A DNA stretch of 37,299 nucleotides from UBA7887 sp964408735 (GCA_964408735.1 CAYPAX010000040.1:1-37299); one strand, 5' to 3'. Positions 1 to 8,394 are shown, counted from the stretch's first letter. Made by a program: numbers and translations. Notes: generated by a model from the letters alone, not told the origin.

Positions 1-47
1 TCGTCTGGGAGTGAGAATCAGCAAAGCCACTTAATCAACGGGCTGTT

Positions 48-329
48 ATGGGCGAGAAGTTCGGCCGTGATTCGATCTGGGAAAGCCATCTCGCCAGCGA
101 GCTGTGGGTGACTGACATCCAGCTCGAGGCGGTGCTCGACGAACAGGTCATGTCGCTCGAGCAGGTCATGGGGCTGCACGTCGGCGATACGCTGATGCTG
201 GGAGCCGAGCCGGATTCGCCGGTGGAAGTGCGCTGTGGAGGCGTTGGGATGATGCTTGGCACCATGGGGCGCTCCGGCAATCAGGTCGCCATCCGCGTCG
301 ACAAGACCCTAAAGCAACTGGGAGACTGA
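48..329 (+). CDS. fliM: Flagellar motor switch protein FliM, C-terminal part (partial, probably frameshifted)
   Basis: This is the C-terminal part of FliM, the C-ring protein that works with FliG and FliN to set rotation direction. The 93 residues begin at the MGEKFGRDSIWE block typical of alphaproteobacterial FliM and run through a SpoA domain ending with MGRSGNQVAIRVDKTL. Complete FliM is over 300 residues, so most of the gene lies to the left. The same frame has a TGA at 12-14, so it does not simply continue upstream. Frame 1 over bases 1-47 reads SENQQSHLINGL, and one extra base before 48 would produce LFMGEKFG, the form expected in the family. I therefore infer a one-base deletion near 46-48 (real or a sequencing error); the ATG at 48 is probably an internal methionine. 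The next gene starts 2 bases after the stop. Confidence 0.8.
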   Translation: MGEKFGRDSIWESHLASELWVTDIQLEAVLDEQVMSLEQVMGLHVGDTLMLGAEPDSPVEVRCGGVGMMLGTMGRSGNQVAIRVDKTLKQLGD

Positions 330-331
330 GA

Positions 332-772
332 ATGGATCTGGCGTTGGCCTTCGATTTGGTGATGGTGGTGCTGTTGTTGGCGACCATCTTCTATTGCGCC
401 TCATTGCAGCGCCGGCTGGGCGCAGTGCGTGGTGTGCAGGCCGAAATGCGGGCTCTTGCGGATCGCCTGGGGGATTCAGCGCTGCGGGCCGAAACCGGGG
501 TTGGCAGCCTGCGAGCAGCAGCCGGGGAAGCTGCCGCTCAGATCGAGCCGCGCCTGGAGCAGGCAAAGACTCTCGTCGGTGATCTCGATATGCTGTGCCA
601 TCGTGCCGGCAAGCTGGCGGACAACCTCGCCTCGGGTACGGCGCCGCAGCAACGCAAAACGCCGCCGCCTGTCGCGGCTGCTCGCCCGGCCCGGGCCAAG
701 AAGAAGGCATCGGCCCGCCAGCCATCGCGTAGCGAGCGCGAGCTTATCGAGGCCCTGAAGGCTTCGCGCTAA
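332..772 (+). CDS. DUF6468 family flagellar-locus protein
   Basis: A 146-residue protein with one N-terminal membrane segment (about residues 4-24) followed by an amphipathic, probably coiled-coil stretch (about 25-95) and a basic, proline- and alanine-rich tail (about 105-135, including RPARAKKKASARQ). I recognise the layout and position as the DUF6468 family, which sits in flagellar clusters of Alphaproteobacteria; its function is not known to me. The ATG is preceded by GGGAGAC at 320-326, which overlaps the fliM stop region, so it is probably co-translated with fliM. Its position between fliM and motE suggests a motor- or stator-related membrane protein, but that is inference from neighbours. 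Confidence 0.7.
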   Translation: MDLALAFDLVMVVLLLATIFYCASLQRRLGAVRGVQAEMRALADRLGDSALRAETGVGSLRAAAGEAAAQIEPRLEQAKTLVGDLDMLCHRAGKLADNLASGTAPQQRKTPPPVAAARPARAKKKASARQPSRSERELIEALKASR

Positions 773-786
773 GCGGAGGGATCGTC

Positions 787-1497
787 ATGCGCATTCGCCT
801 GCTTCCTTTGACCATTTTTGCTGCCGTGCTGCTGCTCGGCCTCAAGGTCGGTGACCTGTGGGACGGTATATGGCGCACCAGCGGTACGGGAATCGCCGAA
901 GTTCAGGCGCAGGATGCGGAGGAAGATGCGGCCGAGGCGGAAGATGGTGAAAATCAGGAGGCCGCCGAGGGCGAAGGCGCCGAGGAAGAGCGGGCTGAAG
1001 AGGACCTCAATGCCTTGGCCCTGGAAGCCGAAGAAGCAGAGCCGCTGCTGCAACCGGCGCCGGAGCTGACCCAAGCTGAGCTCGACGTGCTGCAAAGACT
1101 GCGTCAGCGGCGTGAGGAATTGGATAGACGGGCCGCCGAGCTCGAGATGCGCGAATCCGTGATTGCCGCGGCTGAACACAATCTTGAAGGCCGTGTCGAG
1201 GAGTGGCGCCGTTTGCAGTCGAAAGTCGAGGCATTGCTCGCCCGCTACGAAAACGAACAAGCCGAGGAATTGGAGCGACTTGCCACATACTACGAGAAAA
1301 TGAAGCCCAAGGATGCTGCACGGGTGTTCAACGCCCTGGAGATGACCTATCTCATAGATATCGTCAGTCGCATGAACGACGCCCGCGTGGCTGAGATCAT
1401 TGGCAAGATGGAAACCATCAAGGCCATGGAACTGACGATGGAGATGGCGAAGCGGCGCAATCCCGCACTGCTGGCCCAGGAAACTGCTGTGCAATAA
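787..1497 (+). CDS. motE: MotE family flagellar protein
   Basis: MotE-type protein of 236 residues. In characterised relatives MotE is a periplasmic chaperone needed for stator or MotC folding and stability. Visible parts are an N-terminal membrane or signal-anchor segment (residues 3-20), a strongly acidic Glu/Ala stretch (about 38-80), a long heptad-like coiled coil (about 85-165), and a C-terminal domain resembling the MgtE N-terminal module. The last contains YYEKMKPKDAARVFNALEM and SRMNDARVAEIIGKM, the best diagnostic segments. The start has a good ribosome site, GCGGAGGG, 7 bases upstream. It lies 14 bases after the DUF6468 gene and 76 bases before cheY. The acidic stretch is low complexity and of unknown role. 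Confidence 0.8.
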   Translation: MRIRLLPLTIFAAVLLLGLKVGDLWDGIWRTSGTGIAEVQAQDAEEDAAEAEDGENQEAAEGEGAEEERAEEDLNALALEAEEAEPLLQPAPELTQAELDVLQRLRQRREELDRRAAELEMRESVIAAAEHNLEGRVEEWRRLQSKVEALLARYENEQAEELERLATYYEKMKPKDAARVFNALEMTYLIDIVSRMNDARVAEIIGKMETIKAMELTMEMAKRRNPALLAQETAVQ

Positions 1498-1573
1498 GGC
1501 AGCGAAATGGGTCCTAGGCACGTTGCGGCGATGGCGTTAGGCGAGACGATGACGTGCAGGGCGGAGGAAGGCT

Positions 1574-1960
1574 ATGGCCGTTGACAAAGACATGAGCGTA
1601 CTGATCGTGGATGATTACAAGACGATGCTTCGTATCATCCGTAATCTGCTCAAACAGATCGGATTTACCAACGTCGATGAGGCGACCGATGGCAAGGAAG
1701 CTTTGGCGATGGCCATGGGCAAAAGCTACGGTCTGATCATATCCGACTGGAATATGGAGCCGATGACGGGGCTGCAATTGCTTAAGGAAGTTCGCGCCAG
1801 CGACGAGATCAAGCATGTGCCCTTCATCATGATCACGGCGGAAAGTAAGACCGAGAACGTGATCGCCGCCAAAGAGGCGGGGGTCAACAACTACATCGTC
1901 AAGCCGTTCAACGCGGAAACGCTGCGCAGCAAGATGGGCGCCGTCCTCGGCGCCTTCTGA
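1574..1960 (+). CDS. cheY: CheY-type single-domain response regulator
   Basis: Chemotaxis response regulator of 128 residues made of one receiver domain. Phosphorylated CheY binds the switch protein FliM and biases motor rotation. All signature residues are present: the acidic pair D13-D14 (LIVDDYKTM), phospho-acceptor D58 (IISDWNMEP), switch threonine T88 (MITAES) and K110 (IVKPF). No output domain follows. The ribosome site is GCGGAGGAAGG just before the ATG. Placement between motE and motB-type genes and close to fliM matches flagellar clusters of Alphaproteobacteria, where several CheY paralogues may exist, so the paralogue number cannot be assigned from this window. Confidence 0.93.
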   Translation: MAVDKDMSVLIVDDYKTMLRIIRNLLKQIGFTNVDEATDGKEALAMAMGKSYGLIISDWNMEPMTGLQLLKEVRASDEIKHVPFIMITAESKTENVIAAKEAGVNNYIVKPFNAETLRSKMGAVLGAF

Positions 1961-1990
1961 GGTAGCAGATGTTTCGTCCGCCTGACTGAG

Positions 1991-2048
1991 CTTGCCGGTG
2001 ACCGTCTAGAACGGTCGGCTGGGCGCCGCGTGGCGTGTAGCCGGCAAG
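1991..2048 (+). other. Candidate three-way-junction RNA between cheY and the MotB-like gene
   Basis: The 103-base spacer contains a closing stem CTTGCCGG (1991-1998) with CCGGCAAG (2041-2048), perfect over 8 pairs. Inside are GACCGT (2000-2005) with ACGGTC (2011-2016), loop CTAGA, and a weaker hairpin of GCGCC with GGCGT around 2023-2036. No T-run follows, so it does not look like an intrinsic terminator. It ends 15 bases before the next start codon, which has no clear ribosome site of its own. Role unknown; possibly an RNA processing or translation-control element. Confidence 0.4.
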
Positions 2049-2063
2049 ACCGGATAGTCGAGG

Positions 2064-2735
2064 ATGGACGAACCAGAAGTCATTGTCGTTGATCCGCCTA
2101 AGGATCCCACGCTAGCCCTGTTCCTGGGCTTGTACCTGATCCTGCTGGCGTTTTTCGTCTTGCTCAACACCATGGCCACCCTCAAGGAGGACCGGGTCAA
2201 GGCGGTGTTGGGCAGCCTGCTGTCGACGTTCTCCACGGAAATTCTCAACACCTCGGCGCCAACCGAGTTCACGGCCAGCGTCGGTGATATTCTGGCCGCC
2301 GACGAGTACCACCGCGAGATACGCGATTTCTTCGAGGTTGCCGTGCCCTTGTCGCGGGTCGAGTTCTATTCTGCCGGCACGGTCATGCAGATCCGCGTGC
2401 CTGTAAGCCAAGTCTTCGATCGCGGCTCGAGGATCATACGCGAGGATCGTGACGAGTTGGTCGACCGTGTGGTGCGAGCCATGTCGCGGCGCGTCCAGGG
2501 TCTGCGATACGACCTTGAGTTCTCGACCTTCACCGGCCCGTTCCTGGCGCCGTCAAGCAATGGTGGCCCGGTTCTTGCGGTGGCACGGGGGGGCGCCTTC
2601 GCGCGTGAACTGGTCAATCGGGGAATCGTCCCTGAGGCAATCACTATCGGTGCCCAGCCCGGCAATCCGGGCGAACTGCAAATGACCTTCCTGGTGCGAA
2701 TCGTTGACCAGGCCCGGGTCCACTTCGGGGAGTAG
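2064..2735 (+). CDS. MotB-like protein lacking the channel aspartate
   Basis: A 223-residue inner-membrane protein with the MotB plan: short cytoplasmic N-terminus, one membrane helix (about residues 16-34) and a periplasmic domain. Aligning the FF of the helix (F30-F31) with MotB places Gly22 where MotB has its ion-binding Asp, eight residues before the first F; the only nearby acid, Asp14, lies before the helix. The periplasmic part resembles a degenerate OmpA-like domain (VPVSQVFDRGSRII, then ARELVNRGIVPEAITIG) and lacks the usual GHTD/RRVD peptidoglycan-binding signature. It is followed 6 bases later by a complete motB. It may be an accessory or structural stator partner rather than an ion-conducting subunit. 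The ATG is the first in frame and its ribosome site is weak. Confidence 0.7.
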   Translation: MDEPEVIVVDPPKDPTLALFLGLYLILLAFFVLLNTMATLKEDRVKAVLGSLLSTFSTEILNTSAPTEFTASVGDILAADEYHREIRDFFEVAVPLSRVEFYSAGTVMQIRVPVSQVFDRGSRIIREDRDELVDRVVRAMSRRVQGLRYDLEFSTFTGPFLAPSSNGGPVLAVARGGAFARELVNRGIVPEAITIGAQPGNPGELQMTFLVRIVDQARVHFGE

Positions 2736-2741
2736 CAGGGT

Positions 2742-3500
2742 ATGGCCGACGAAGACGTCATCGCTCCCGAGCCGTTGCCGGAAGAACCGGAACCGGAGAT
2801 CAAGGTCAACAAGATCGATCCGCAAGGGTGGATGCTTTCGTTCGGCGATCTGGTCTCGCTAATGCTCGTCTTCTTCGTGATGCTCTTTGCCATGTCGACC
2901 CTTGAGCAGGAGGAGTTCGAAGCCGTGGTCAGCGCGTTGGCGCAACAGTTCAATCCGACCACCACGACAAAGGAATCCCAGCCTTCGGTCGAGCTCGACA
3001 TCCCGAAAATGGCTACGGCAGAGGCGAACAATCTCGATTATTTGCGCGCTCTAATCTCCGACAAGCTGTCCGGCGATCCGATGCTTGACGATATCCGCAT
3101 GCATCAGCTGCACGACCGCCTGGTCGTATCGCTACCGGCAGATCAAATGTTCCGAGGCAATAGTGCCCAGCTCAGCGACAACGCCGGCGAGACCATTGCC
3201 CGGGTGGGCACGGTCATCCAGTTTCTGGGCAATCGGGTCCATGTGAATGGGCATACCGATCCGCAACCGATAACCAATGTCGCCTATCAGTCCAACTGGG
3301 AGCTTTCCCTGAGCCGTGCCATTGCTGTTGCGGACGAGCTCCGCCGAAGCGGTTTCGGCAGCTCGGTCCTCGCCTTTGGCCTGGCCGACGGCCGCTTCGC
3401 CGATATTTCGCTGGACCTGCCTGTGGCGGAACGTTATCGCCGGGCGCGCCGCGTCGACATCGTCATTCGCCGCGATGCTGCATCGGGGGCCAGCCCATGA
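2742..3500 (+). CDS. motB: Flagellar motor protein MotB
   Basis: Stator subunit that anchors the motor to peptidoglycan and, with MotA, conducts ions. The 252-residue protein has an acidic, proline-rich cytoplasmic leader (residues 3-20), a single helix (about 32-50) with the expected ion-binding Asp36 in SFGDLVSLMLVFFVMLFAMS, and a C-terminal OmpA-like domain with VNGHTDPQ, NWELSLSRA and RRVDIVIR. The length is somewhat below E. coli MotB. The start follows AGCAGGGT. Its stop overlaps the start of the next gene (ATGA at 3497-3500), so the two are translationally coupled. No motA is present in the window; it may lie to the left of fliM. Confidence 0.9.
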   Translation: MADEDVIAPEPLPEEPEPEIKVNKIDPQGWMLSFGDLVSLMLVFFVMLFAMSTLEQEEFEAVVSALAQQFNPTTTTKESQPSVELDIPKMATAEANNLDYLRALISDKLSGDPMLDDIRMHQLHDRLVVSLPADQMFRGNSAQLSDNAGETIARVGTVIQFLGNRVHVNGHTDPQPITNVAYQSNWELSLSRAIAVADELRRSGFGSSVLAFGLADGRFADISLDLPVAERYRRARRVDIVIRRDAASGASP

Positions 3501-6500
3501 CCGTGGCCGGAACCAAACGAATCGCAGCCGTGATGCTGTTGGCGATCGCCTTTATCACGCCGATTATGGCCAAGGCGCTGGCCCAGACCCTTGAGGTCGT
3601 GCCTATCCGGGTCAGTGTCGATGGCAGCCAGGCGCGCGTCAGTTTCACCTGGACGACGCCGGTGGATGCCGAGACCAGCCTTGTCGGGCAGACCTTGCAG
3701 ATCCGCTTCAGCCGGCCCTTGATTCCGCGCTTTGCGGAGATATTCAATGGGCTACAGGGATTTGTCGATTCCGCTGGCCTTACCGGCAACGGGCGTGTGG
3801 TCGCGCTGCATCTGGCCGCGCCGCTGGAGATCGCGGAGGCGCGCCAGGGCAGCACCATAGAGTTGACCCTGACACGTACCGACGGCGAGGTGATTACCGC
3901 ACCGGGCACGCTGGCGCCCACATTCGGGGTGCCGGCTCCGGTGGTCGCTCCGTCACCTTCACCGTCACCGTCTCCGTCACCTGTCACGGCGCAGGCTGCG
4001 GCAGTCAGCCCGGACGGCAGTCCGGATATCCGACTTCGCTTCGGCGACCGTGCCTCCTTCAGCCGCGCCGTGTTCGATTGGCAGGGATCCGTGGGCTACA
4101 CCATGACGCAGGAGCGTGGTCGTACCATCATTCGCTTCGATCGCCCGGGCCGGCTGCGCCCGGCAACTGCGGCGCCGCCCCTGTTCGGCTCGGTCGCGCA
4201 AGTCGAAGGCGGCGGCAATCTGGTGGTGGCGATAGCGCTGCCGGACGGTGTGCGTGTGCGCGACTACAGGGCAGGGGAGCGTGTGGTCCTTGATGCCTAT
4301 GCGCCGGAGCGTGCAACGCTTCTGGCCTTGGCCGAGCAAGCCGAGGCGGCGGCCGAAGTGGCCGAGGCGGAACCTGTCCTCGACGATCCCGTCACGTTGT
4401 TGCCCGAGGCTGATACCGAGCCCCTGGAAGCCGATGATACGCTGGTGGAGCCGGAGGAGACGGCCGATGCGGCGCCCGCGATTGCCGAGCCATTGCCGTC
4501 TCGCGAGGTGCCTGTGCCGGCGGCGGTGCCGAGCGACGAGGCGGCTGTCGGGGCCGAGCCGTTCGATCCCGCGCGGCGGTGGATGGCACGGCAGGTGGCG
4601 CCGTTTCCGCAAAGTGGCACCGAGCCGGACGAGGAAGTCGTCGCGGAAGTGGCACCCGAGCCCGAAGCCGAGCCCGAGCCCGATCTTGAAGTGGCCCAGG
4701 AATCGACCGCCGAGCAGCCTCTGGAGGTGGTGGAGACGACGGCATTCGCAGGCGAGACGGTCCTTGTCGCCTATGACAGTCTCGAGACCGGTATCGAGCT
4801 GCGCTTCGACTGGCAGCGGCAAGCCGCTGCGGCCGCCTTTACCCGTGCCGGCCATTTGTGGGTTGTGTTCGATAGTCCCGGCCGGCTCGATTTCCGGCTC
4901 CTCGACGACGATATGGCGGCTGTCCGGAGCGCAGAGCAAATTCCCCTTGCGGGCGCTACTGCGGCCCGCTTTCGCTTGGGTGGCCTGTTCCGCCCCAGCG
5001 TTCGGCGCGAGGGCATGACCTGGGTGGTGACGCTTGGCGGCAACGGCGGTCCGACCACGCCGCTCGAAGTCTTGATCGAGGAAGATGAAGACGTTGGTCT
5101 GCGAATGGTCCTGCTGCAGAACGATCCGGGCAGCGAATTCGTGCTTCTCGATCCAGAGGTCGGCGACCAATTGATCGTGGTCCCGGTTCCTGCCGCAGGA
5201 CATGGCGTCTCGCCGGCCCGGCGTACGGTCGACCTGGAACTCCTGGAGACCGGGCAGGGAATCGCTGTGCGGCCGATTTCCGATTCGGTTGCGGTCCATG
5301 CGCTACGCAATTCGGTCGAGGTAAGTAGCCTTTCGGGTCTTAATCTTGCTGCGGTCGGACGATCGGACATCGGCGAGGGTGGCGGGCCGCTCACGCCGCC
5401 GTCCCTTATCGCCGTTGGCGAAGGCATTGGCGGCATGCCGCGGGCCCTGGAGGAAGCCTTGCCGGTGGGCGACGAGGCGCCCATGTTCGACTATGTGGGT
5501 TGGGGCGCCGCGGTGGACGAGTCGTTCCGCGACAGGAAACACGATCTCAATCTGGTGTTGGCCGAAGCGCCGCCGAGTAAGCAGGCGGATGCACGCCTGG
5601 CACTGGCGAGATTCCACTTTGCGTCCGGGCACGCAGCGGAGGCCATCGGCTGGATGGAGCACGCCTTGCGCGATGCCCCCTGGCTGGAAGAGGATTCCGG
5701 CGTCAAGGCCTTGCGAGGGGCGAGCAATCTCCTCCTCGGACGCAGTGCGGAGGCCCATGCCGATCTGTTCGATCCGAGCTTTGATCTGAGCCGCGAGATT
5801 CGTCTCTGGCGTGGGTTTTGGCTCGCTGAGAATGGCGACATGGTGGCTGCATACCGGGCATTTCTAGCATCCGGCGAGGCGCCGAAAAGCTATCCGAAAC
5901 GGCTGTCCCAGCGCCTTGCGCTGTTCGCCGGCGAGGCGTCGGCCCGTGCGGGTGACGTAAGCAAGGCACACGCCATTCTCGATTCCCTGCGCCTTGGCCG
6001 GCCGAACAGCGCCGTGCTGGAGGAGGTCGAATATGTCCGTGCGCTGACCTATGCCGCAGGCGGTGAGACCGGTGAGGCCTTGTTGCGCCTGCGCAATGCC
6101 GCCAATGCGGAGAGTCGGTTGGTGCGCGCCAAGGCCGGGCGTGACCTGGTGCGGCTCGAGCTCGAGGAAGAGCGTATCGAGGCCGCCGAGGCGATCGACA
6201 GATACGATTTGCTGCGTTTCGCCTGGCGTGGCGACGGGCTGGAGCTCGATCTCATGCAGCGAATGGCGGAGCTTTATTTGGCAGGTGGCGACTATGCCAA
6301 TGGTTTGGGGACCTATCGTCAGGCGATCACTGTTTTTCCGGATTCGCCAGACGTGCGCGTGATCGCCAATATCATGAACGATACCTATAAGGATCTGTTC
6401 ATCGGCAACAGGGCCGACACGCTGATGCCGCTGGAGGCTTTGGCAATATTCTACGATTTCCGAGAGCTCACGCCCGTGGGCGCGATCGGCGATCAGATGA

Positions 6501-7189
6501 TCTTCCAGCTTGCCGACAGACTGGTTGAGGTGGACTTGCTCGGTCATGCCGCACAAGTCCTGCAGCATCAGATAGACTATCGTTTGCGTGGCAATGAGCT
6601 GGCAAAGGTGGGCGCGCGCCTGGCTGAAATCTACCTCATCGATACGAACCCGGAAGCGGCGATTCGCGCATTGCGGGCTTCGGCTACGCCCGGCATTGCC
6701 GTCGAGCTGGAGGCGCGGCGCGAGCAACTGCTGGTGCGTGCCTTGAGCGAGACCGGCGAGCATGCGGCGGCGTTGGAGCTATTGCGCGGCAATACCAGTT
6801 CCGTGGCGGATCGTATGCGCACCTCGATCTATTGGCGCCAGCGCGACTGGATCTCGGCAGCCACGGTTTCGGCACGCCTGTTGGCGAATTGGCAAACACC
6901 AAAGATGTCGCTCGACGATGACGAGGCCGACGATCTCATGCGAATGGCGATCTCCCTGGCGATGACCAACAACCGTCCGGCGCTCAAGGACTTGCGCGAC
7001 GAGTACAGCGCTTTGGTCGGGCAGACCCGCCGCGGCCGCGCCTTTGCGACGATCGCGTCCTACGTGGATGCCAAGCCCCTCGATCCCCTGGCCATCGCCG
7101 AGGCGGCGGCGGAGATCGGCGCCTATGAGGACTTCCTCGGCAGTCTTCGCGAAGATATCGATGACGGCCGGCTGGCGAGTGCGGAATAG
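3497..7189 (+). CDS. Large exported TPR-repeat protein coupled to motB
   Basis: A 1230-residue protein with a signal peptide (hydrophobic core about 9-24, likely cleavage after A29 in AKALAQ), so probably periplasmic. After a beta-rich region (30-140) come a Ser-Pro repeat (about 152-163), a second similar beta-rich module (about 175-270), a long Glu/Ala/Pro-rich acidic linker (about 280-415), a third such module (about 420-520), and a helical C-terminal half (about 665-1215) with TPR-like repeats, for instance AELYLAGGDYANGLGTYRQA. The start overlaps the motB stop by 4 bases, which ties it to the stator. I do not know a functional name. Such large TPR proteins occur beside motB in related bacteria, and a role in organising the motor or its peptidoglycan surroundings is a guess from position. 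Confidence 0.75.
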   Translation: MTVAGTKRIAAVMLLAIAFITPIMAKALAQTLEVVPIRVSVDGSQARVSFTWTTPVDAETSLVGQTLQIRFSRPLIPRFAEIFNGLQGFVDSAGLTGNGRVVALHLAAPLEIAEARQGSTIELTLTRTDGEVITAPGTLAPTFGVPAPVVAPSPSPSPSPSPVTAQAAAVSPDGSPDIRLRFGDRASFSRAVFDWQGSVGYTMTQERGRTIIRFDRPGRLRPATAAPPLFGSVAQVEGGGNLVVAIALPDGVRVRDYRAGERVVLDAYAPERATLLALAEQAEAAAEVAEAEPVLDDPVTLLPEADTEPLEADDTLVEPEETADAAPAIAEPLPSREVPVPAAVPSDEAAVGAEPFDPARRWMARQVAPFPQSGTEPDEEVVAEVAPEPEAEPEPDLEVAQESTAEQPLEVVETTAFAGETVLVAYDSLETGIELRFDWQRQAAAAAFTRAGHLWVVFDSPGRLDFRLLDDDMAAVRSAEQIPLAGATAARFRLGGLFRPSVRREGMTWVVTLGGNGGPTTPLEVLIEEDEDVGLRMVLLQNDPGSEFVLLDPEVGDQLIVVPVPAAGHGVSPARRTVDLELLETGQGIAVRPISDSVAVHALRNSVEVSSLSGLNLAAVGRSDIGEGGGPLTPPSLIAVGEGIGGMPRALEEALPVGDEAPMFDYVGWGAAVDESFRDRKHDLNLVLAEAPPSKQADARLALARFHFASGHAAEAIGWMEHALRDAPWLEEDSGVKALRGASNLLLGRSAEAHADLFDPSFDLSREIRLWRGFWLAENGDMVAAYRAFLASGEAPKSYPKRLSQRLALFAGEASARAGDVSKAHAILDSLRLGRPNSAVLEEVEYVRALTYAAGGETGEALLRLRNAANAESRLVRAKAGRDLVRLELEEERIEAAEAIDRYDLLRFAWRGDGLELDLMQRMAELYLAGGDYANGLGTYRQAITVFPDSPDVRVIANIMNDTYKDLFIGNRADTLMPLEALAIFYDFRELTPVGAIGDQMIFQLADRLVEVDLLGHAAQVLQHQIDYRLRGNELAKVGARLAEIYLIDTNPEAAIRALRASATPGIAVELEARREQLLVRALSETGEHAAALELLRGNTSSVADRMRTSIYWRQRDWISAATVSARLLANWQTPKMSLDDDEADDLMRMAISLAMTNNRPALKDLRDEYSALVGQTRRGRAFATIASYVDAKPLDPLAIAEAAAEIGAYEDFLGSLREDIDDGRLASAE
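3950..3987 (+). repeat. Short in-frame TCACCG-type repeat encoding Ser-Pro
   Basis: An imperfect hexanucleotide repeat (variants of CCGTCA/CCTTCA/CCGTCT) inside the TPR-protein gene encodes alternating Ser and Pro. Changes of whole 6-base units would alter linker length without shifting frame. Confidence 0.7.
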
Positions 7190-7203
7190 GCTCCATTAAG
7201 CGC

Positions 7204-8394
7204 ATGCCGGGACCGCTCGACGGGGTTCGCATCATCGACTTGACCGGCATGCTTGCCGGACCCTGGGCCACCATGATCCTCGGCGATCAAGGTGCCGACG
7301 TGGTCAAGGTCGAGCCGCCGGGACGGGGCGACCATACCCGTGCCATGGGTGGCGACCGTGGCGGCCTGTCGACCAATTTCCTCAATCTTAACCGTTCCAA
7401 GCGCTCCCTGGCACTCGACCTGAAGTGCGAGGCGGGGCGCGCGGTACTACTGGATTTGGCTCGCGGCGCCGACGTCTTGGTACAGAATTTCCGTTCTGGC
7501 GTCGTCGATCGCCTCGGTGTGGGCGAGGCGGCGGTACGGGTTGTGAGACCCGACATCGTCTATGTCTCGATCTCCGGTTTCGGCGAGCGTGGCCCCTTTG
7601 CGGAAAAGCCGGCCTATGATCCGGTCATTCAGGCGGTCTCGGGGCTGACCAGTGTCCAGGCCGGCTCGGACGAGGCCCGCCCGCGCCTGATCCGCACCGT
7701 CTTGCCGGACAAGCTGACGGCCATAACGGCCGCCCAGGCGATCACGGCGGCGCTGTTCTCACGCCAGCGCAATGGCGAGGGCCAGCACCTGCGTCTCTCC
7801 ATGTTCGACAGTGTGCTGTCGTTCCTCTGGGCCTCCGACATGAACGCCGAGACGCGCCTGGATCGCGAGCCATTGCCGCGGCGGCCGGCAAGCGAGATCG
7901 ATCTGATCTTTGCCACGGCAGACGGCTATATGACCGTTGCCACCAATACCGATCGCGAATGGGCGGCGCTGACACGCGCGCTCGAGCGTCCCGAGTGGCT
8001 GACGGACGCGCGTTTCGCCAGCCCCATCAAGCGGACCGAGAACATCAATATCCGCCTTGCCATGGTGCAGTCGATTCTGGAGACGCGCGGCACGGCGGAT
8101 TGGCTCGCGCGTCTGGAGGCTGAAGGTGTGCCCTGCGCGCCGGTGCTCAGCCGCGGCGAGCTGATCGCGCATCCGCATACCGAAGCGAGCGGGATCCTGC
8201 TCGAAACCGAGCATCCAGATGCCGGTCCCTTGCGCCAAACCCGCCCGCCGGCGCGCTTCGAGACGACACCGGCGGAGCCCGGCCGCGGCGCGCCCCGCCT
8301 TGGCGAGCACAGCGATGAGGTCCTGAGAGAAATCGGCTATGAGGCCGATCATATAGCAAGATTGCGGGCGGACGGTGTGGTCGAGGGGGGTTAA
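7204..8394 (+). CDS. CaiB/BaiF family CoA-transferase
   Basis: Class III CoA-transferase of 396 residues, the family that moves CoA between carboxylic acids (formyl-CoA:oxalate, carnitine, alpha-methylacyl-CoA racemase relatives). The N-terminus PLDGVRIIDLTGMLAGPWATM and the following DQGADVVKVEPPGRGD, LNLNRSKRSLALDLK and YDPVIQAVSGL are family signatures. The probable catalytic Asp is in LPDKLTAITAAQA (about residue 167), by analogy with Asp169 of formyl-CoA transferase. The substrate cannot be told. It starts 14 bases after the TPR gene with no obvious ribosome site and ends tail-to-tail with fliP, sharing TTAA at 8391-8394. A metabolic gene inside the flagellar block is unexpected. Confidence 0.9.
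   Translation: MPGPLDGVRIIDLTGMLAGPWATMILGDQGADVVKVEPPGRGDHTRAMGGDRGGLSTNFLNLNRSKRSLALDLKCEAGRAVLLDLARGADVLVQNFRSGVVDRLGVGEAAVRVVRPDIVYVSISGFGERGPFAEKPAYDPVIQAVSGLTSVQAGSDEARPRLIRTVLPDKLTAITAAQAITAALFSRQRNGEGQHLRLSMFDSVLSFLWASDMNAETRLDREPLPRRPASEIDLIFATADGYMTVATNTDREWAALTRALERPEWLTDARFASPIKRTENINIRLAMVQSILETRGTADWLARLEAEGVPCAPVLSRGELIAHPHTEASGILLETEHPDAGPLRQTRPPARFETTPAEPGRGAPRLGEHSDEVLREIGYEADHIARLRADGVVEGG

Noticed and set aside
3950..3987. Short repeat considered as a CRISPR or regulatory repeat
   Set aside because: Hexamer units without spacers, in frame inside a coding region encoding Ser-Pro; simple linker repeat.
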